Both the position numbers and the translations under genes were made by a program. DNA of 64,000 nucleotides from the NCBI GenBank assembly GCA_900074885.1, contig FJUW01000014.1, positions 440,505 through 504,504 on the forward strand. The letters run 5' to 3'. The notes under the pieces were generated by a model. It was not told where the DNA came from, did no database searches, and was given only the letters and a program-made list of their open reading frames with translations. Source of the DNA: Rhynchosporium graminicola (taxonomy: Eukaryota > Ascomycota > Leotiomycetes > Helotiales > Ploettnerulaceae). The stretch's first letter is position 1; each line of letters opens with the position of its first letter. Positions 59,581 through 64,000 of this stretch are shown one piece after another.

Positions 59581-62500
59581 ATTCTAATTGTAAGTCAGCA
59601 CTCCGGAGTGTCAATTTTTCCACTCTTAAACTTACGTAAGTCATATTACCTTGTCGCGACGATTTGAGGGCAGGCCGAGATGTCTGTATTGAATGACCGA
59701 GTTTACAGAACCACTGTTTAGACCGAATACCACGAACGATCCAGAAATCGACTTTCTAGCTGGAAGTGTAGAAAACTGCAAGTACAAAGACTTCAATGTG
59801 TTAGCAGTGTAAGAGAATATGCTTCAAGAAGACAGAATAGGTGATTCGAATGTAGTTAAGAGATACGCAACAGTGCCCACCCAAGGCACTGTGCCCGCGG
59901 GACATTGACCAGGCTGGAATTAGATCAAGAGATCTCCTACAGCCACTGCTAGCTACTTTAAAATAACTTCCGATGAGGAGCGCGGGCCTTGATTCGTGCA
60001 TGTCAACCCCAACCCTTGGCACAACAGAAGTCTCGAGTTTGGGTGCCCTACTAACAAACGGTTCCAAGAGCCAACCAAGAAAAGGAAGCTTGCCAATGTC
60101 GCAAAGTCTTCTAACGGAACTCCTCGTGACTCAAAAGTCCTGCCTTCGGTCTTCCTGTATGCTGAGGCCTCAAGAATCAGGCAGCAAAGCCTTTAATATG
60201 GTCGGGATTGACGCAATTATTGGAGCTCAAGTGAACGACCGAAGGCTTAGCAATGTTCCGAAAGACTTCGGTGACTTCAATTCGGGTTGTTCGAGGGACG
60301 AGAGTGCGTTATTCTGTTCGGTGCCTGTCCTGCTTGAAGGTCGGCGTTGTTTGAAAGTGCTGTGTTGGGTTCAGGACTTTCGACTAGGGAGGGCAGTGTT
60401 GGCTTGGATGGATGGATTTGTGTCAATTATCAGATCCTTGGCGTCGCTGTAGCTTTAAAAGATTGGGTAGGCAAGGTTGCTATTGATCGAAGAACCTGGT
60501 CGAGCTGTCAGCACGAAATCTAAGATCAAAGTTCCCAATGTGACGAAGTAGAGTCATGACTTTAAGAACGAATCTTGGACAATTAAATCTATGAAATTGA
60601 CTTCACCAGAGAAATCAATCACTAGGCCGGACTTGGAAGGCCCTCTGATCGGTGGCTCGATCGATAGGCCCGCAACAACAATTGAACCACTAACAATGTC
60701 CTCAAGGTCTCTCGCGACATTGAAATTGCGGTTGGGGAAGATAGGAAAACGACGAAAGGTGAGAACAGATTGAGGAGAGGATGCAAACCGGGCTAGTAAG
60801 CTCGCGATTCAGGAGATGGTGGTGTGAATGTGGAGGTAGTTTTGAATAGTGCTACTATTGTCTCGAAATCGACGTGCGACATTGGGAAGGTGCGCTCGCG
60901 AGGTTGAGGGAGGGCGGAAATGCAGCAGATGATATAATTGAAGGATTTACCGGTGAAATGTTAGCCCTTCTCTGAGCAAAGAGCCGTCAAGGTACAGGTA
61001 CGACCTCTGCAAGGAGCTGGAAGAGCAGGACAGATTCTGCTTTCTGTAGAGATGTGTTAGCAGTGCTTTCTTATCCGCGTGGCTCGAAGGTAGAAATTCA
61101 CAAATGTTACAAGGCTTGAGGTTGCTCGGTGTGATGGAAGAAGATGCGGTTATTGGACAAAATGCCAGGCGCAAGGTTCTATAGACCCCATTAGCCGCCA
61201 CCTGTTTTGGTGTTCTGACTGAATACGCAGTAGACCCACAAGCTATATGATTTGCCGTTTGGAGATGTTGGGAGAATGGACGCTGTTGGGTTGTAGTGGA
61301 CTTGGATTGTTGCATTCCTTTTGTTTCTCGAAAATGGCGCCTTGTTGAAAAGGGTGTTGATACCTTACGTCTAGCGTACTTGCCAATATGATTTGTGGTC
61401 TTCTGAGGAAGGAGCTCCTGAAGGCATACTAGCAATGGGACTTCTGAAAGGCTGAACATGTTATCGTCGAGGAAAGTTCCTCACGTTGGTGCTAGTGGTT
61501 GCACTTGTTCAATGATTTGGCCCCTCTCTACAATTTGAGATGCTATGAGGTGTTATATCATGCTGTGCTCACTTGTGATGAATGATACGCCTCACTGTTC
61601 AATGCTGAGAGGCTGAGCTTCTGAATCTATCTGGCGAAGCATTAGCTACACACACTCGTGTCGTTTATAGAAAGTCAAGTATTATACTACAAACGCAAAA
61701 TGCAAACAAAATGCATGCTTGCGCTGAATCAGGTTGGTAAGGGAAAATGTTTCGTTCTATTTTTGGGAGATACCAGCCTGGCGAAACGATACTCGATTGT
61801 ACGATCCGGATCAAGAAAATCAGAAAGTAGGAATGCATTTATTGACTGTGTTACCGCTGTTCCTATTCCAAAGTGCTCATTTTGGCCACCGGGAAGTTGG
61901 TATGCCATGCTTTGTCCATCATATCCATTGCTTGCTAGCCCGGTACCATTCGAGCTAATTCCGTCGGGATAACTCAGCCGGCAACCTCCACTGTGTTTTC
62001 CGAGATTCTCTTTCTCTTCGGCTCCACCACAACCTCAAAATAACAGAGAAAAAGTGCAGGATACAGCAGACAGCACGCATTTCGACCTATGGAAGCAGAA
62101 GCGCGCAGACACAAACAATCAGACGTAAAGAAAGGCCCTCAGATTAGCTCTCAAGTTCTCATCGCGAACACTTGCCTACTTCCCTCCCACCACCACTCCC
62201 CCATATCCCAGACCACCGAAGCGGGATGAGATCAGGAGCAGCAGCAGCAGCACAAGATAAGTGGTAGGTTGGCCTGCAATTTTGGCTTATGACATTTTTT
62301 GGTCATCACTGGGCATATCGAACGACAGTATGAAAAGTGCAACCATCCATCCCCACCGGCGTTTGGGCACTCGTCATGTTGTGGAGGAGCTTGCTCGGGT
62401 CCGAGGGGTGTAGGGAGAGGGGCTAGAAGTTAAACGAATTAATATCGAGACCGCAGACACCAAAGGTCAGAAGGAAAGGTTGGGTGAGACTCACAGCGCT

Positions 62501-62615
62501 CCTCCGATTGAAAACTAAGTGTGTACCCTCACCGACGCATTCGCCTCACCACCTCACATCAACATCCCACATAAAAGAGCACCCCACCCGCATCGTAGCC
62601 CTCCCTTCGGCGAAG
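59581..62615. other. 3-kb gene-poor stretch
   Basis: I see no gene I can support. Frames at 59973-60452 (+, 159 codons) and 60947-61459 (-, 170 codons) are long enough to note. They have no recognisable domain, an unusual composition (Ser/Leu/Cys-rich) and no clear splice partners. A (CAG)4-5 run lies at about 62231-62246. The left edge includes the BTB gene 5' UTR. Confidence 0.4.
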
Positions 62616-62962
62616 ATGTCTCTGCTCAGCGCTCGGTAAGCGTCTCAGGTACGTTGCGATTGTCGTCATTGTCGCGCATCACCCTCTCTGATCCCACACC
62701 TGACCCCGAATCCATCCTCACAAGAAAGAAACTCAAACTCAAAATCAGTGCAGAAAACGAAGAGAGGATCAAAACCTTCGACAAACTTATCAACAGAATG
62801 AACAAACGGGTAGGTAGGATAGACAAGACACAGCGACCAGCTCAGATCTCTGTTCAACAAACACGCATTTCCGACCATAAGGGATGCGAGTCCCAGAGGC
62901 TGGATATCGTGGGTTTAGCTCTTGAATGTGGGTTGGTTTTCGTCATTGCTGGTTGGAAATGA
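62616..62962 (+). CDS. Probable spliced 56-residue membrane microprotein
   Basis: Three exons, 62616-62635, 62725-62809 and 62897-62962, join to 57 codons including the stop. Borders are GTAAGC...CACAAG and GTAGGT...TCCCAG. An alternative second acceptor at 62881 would insert five residues in the same frame. The product starts MSLLSAR, continues with a Lys-rich amphipathic helix (KKLKLKISAENEERIKTFDK), then a basic LINRMNKRR turn, and ends in one hydrophobic span (LDIVGLALECGLVFVIAGW). This is the build of a small tail-anchored or mitochondrial inner-membrane protein. It sits 291 bp upstream of isy1 in the same direction. I do not recognise the family. The exon model rests only on splice sites and sensible composition. 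Confidence 0.45.
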
Positions 62963-63253
62963 AAGGAATCCTGAGAAGACGCGAAGTTCACATTTTAGGT
63001 AGCGCGGCTGTGTGACGCGCTTGACTAGCGGCCGCGTTCCTGGTAGTGCGACTTAGCTTCAGCCTCATCGCGAATCATGAAGCTTTTCGATATCACTTCA
63101 GAGCTTCAACACCCCGCTTGTCCTTCATCGCACCACACCTCGACTCTCTATACCCTTCGCACCAATACCCATTCAAGCCCTTTGTAGCCTCTCTGAATCC
63201 GCACATTCTCTCGCCATCCTCTACCCAAGTCTCTTCGGAGCACCACCCTCACC

Positions 63254-64000
63254 ATGGTAAACCACCTCCCCTCCCCCCTCCTTCTATACCCAGACTGACA
63301 CTCCTCCAGGCACGTAACTCCGAAAAAGCGCAATCCATGCTCTTCCGCTTCCGGGAGTCCCAACAAGCCGATCTGGGAATCATCGACGCGGGTCGGACTC
63401 GTCGTCCCAAAATGATCACCGAAGTCACATCCATCCCCGCCTGCGAGAAATGGCGCGGCCAAGTGCTCAAAGAGATCTCTCGCAAGGTGTCTAAGATCCA
63501 AGAAGCGAGTCTCAGTGACTTTATGATCAGAGATCTGAATGACGAGATTAATAAGTTGATGCGCGAGAAACACATGTGGGAGGTGCAGGTGAGGAATTTG
63601 GGGGGACCGAATTATATGAGAGGGGGAGGGGCGGTGTATGATGATGATGGGGTGGAGATCAAGGGTGCGGGGAAGGGTTATAGGTAGGTTTTATCCATCT
63701 TCGCTGGCTTGCCCTATTGCCTGAAAGCTCTACGTTCGAAGAAGATGTGGTTATGTTATGAACCGCGCTTAACGACTTGACCAGGTATTTCGGCCGCGCC
63801 AAAACCCTCCCAGGAATAGCAGAACTCTTCGCGTCTTCCAAACCCACCAAACCCACGAAAGTCAATCCAGGGTCCGATCTCCGGAAACTCGTAGACGCTT
63901 CTTACTACGGCTACAATCTCGATGAAGAAGACGGGACCCTATTAGCGTATGAAACGCAGAAGGAACAAGAGGCCTTCGAGAATCTGTTGCAGAATGGGGA
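63254..64000 (+). CDS. isy1: Pre-mRNA splicing factor Isy1 (5' part)
   Basis: Exons 63254-63256, 63310-63683 and 63785 to beyond the window. Isy1 is a subunit of the Prp19-associated (NTC) complex in the spliceosome and acts around the first catalytic step. The N-terminus after splicing is M-ARNSEKAQSMLFRFRE, the hallmark of the family, followed by ACEKWRGQVLKEISRKVSKIQ, an RDLNDEINKL helix and HMWEVQVRNLGGPNY. The third exon continues with YFGRAKTLPGIAELF and a TQKEQEAFE helix, all conserved. The first coding exon is the ATG alone; the 53-nt intron (63257-63309) follows it at once. The second intron (63684-63784) is 101 nt. The gene is cut by the window end, so the C-terminal third is missing. 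Confidence 0.93.

Noticed and set aside
59973..60452. A 159-codon plus-strand frame
   Set aside because: No domain, odd composition and several overlapping frames of similar length. It may be leader or intergenic sequence.
60947..61459. A 170-codon minus-strand frame
   Set aside because: Ser/Thr/Gln/His-rich without any recognised motif, and no convincing promoter or splice sites. Kept only as a note.
1..64000. CRISPR arrays, operons, ribosome binding sites and replication origins
   Set aside because: The window is eukaryotic nuclear DNA with spliceosomal introns. No spaced direct repeats of the CRISPR type were seen.

Overview
The window looks like nuclear DNA of a filamentous ascomycete (Pezizomycotina, possibly Leotiomycetes; the class is an inference). 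Genes are interrupted by short introns of about 45-110 nt with GT-AG borders. Two-thirds of the window is occupied by single-copy housekeeping genes of fungal type: Rom2, V-ATPase subunit c, Tad2, a fungal-type complex I 21 kDa subunit, Csm3, Ski2, Imh1 golgin, Lunapark, Red1, myosin II and Isy1. I rebuilt the exons by hand by joining reading frames across splice sites; for almost every multi-exon gene the exon lengths sum to a multiple of three.

Layout. 1-2374: no supported gene. 2375-7777: divergent rom2 (-) and vma3 (+). 8377-9130: decayed aspartic protease. 11415-18689: tad2 (+), complex I subunit (-), csm3 (+) and ski2 (+); the complex I gene and csm3 share a 281-bp divergent promoter. 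20751-27515: imh1 (-) and lnp1 (+), a divergent pair of secretory-pathway genes, then a lineage-type basic hypothetical gene convergent with lnp1. 27516-29474: AT-rich gene-free island. 29475-31749: small membrane protein, a tiny Cys-rich protein and a broken copy of it. 32733-34719: six-exon MFS permease. 36025-48190: red1 (-) and the very large myosin II gene (+), divergent. 48191-57757: sparse accessory stretch with a 2EXR protein, a secreted Kex2-type repeat peptide and a badly broken OTT_1508-like deaminase gene. 57758-59580: BTB-type gene. 62616-64000: a probable 56-residue spliced microprotein and the 5' part of isy1, which runs off the window.

The housekeeping genes do not form one pathway. 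They touch cell-wall integrity signalling and cytokinesis (Rom2, myosin II), ER/Golgi structure (Lunapark, Imh1), RNA processing and decay (Ski2, Red1, Tad2, Isy1), replication-fork protection (Csm3) and organelle energetics (subunit c, complex I). The accessory genes sit in the long gaps between them. The most original item is the 89-residue secreted protein at 51745-52014, built from two A-type and two V-type units that each carry a GRG-x-(Y/H)-N motif and are separated by basic residues. No CRISPR array, rRNA, tRNA or intact transposon was recognised.
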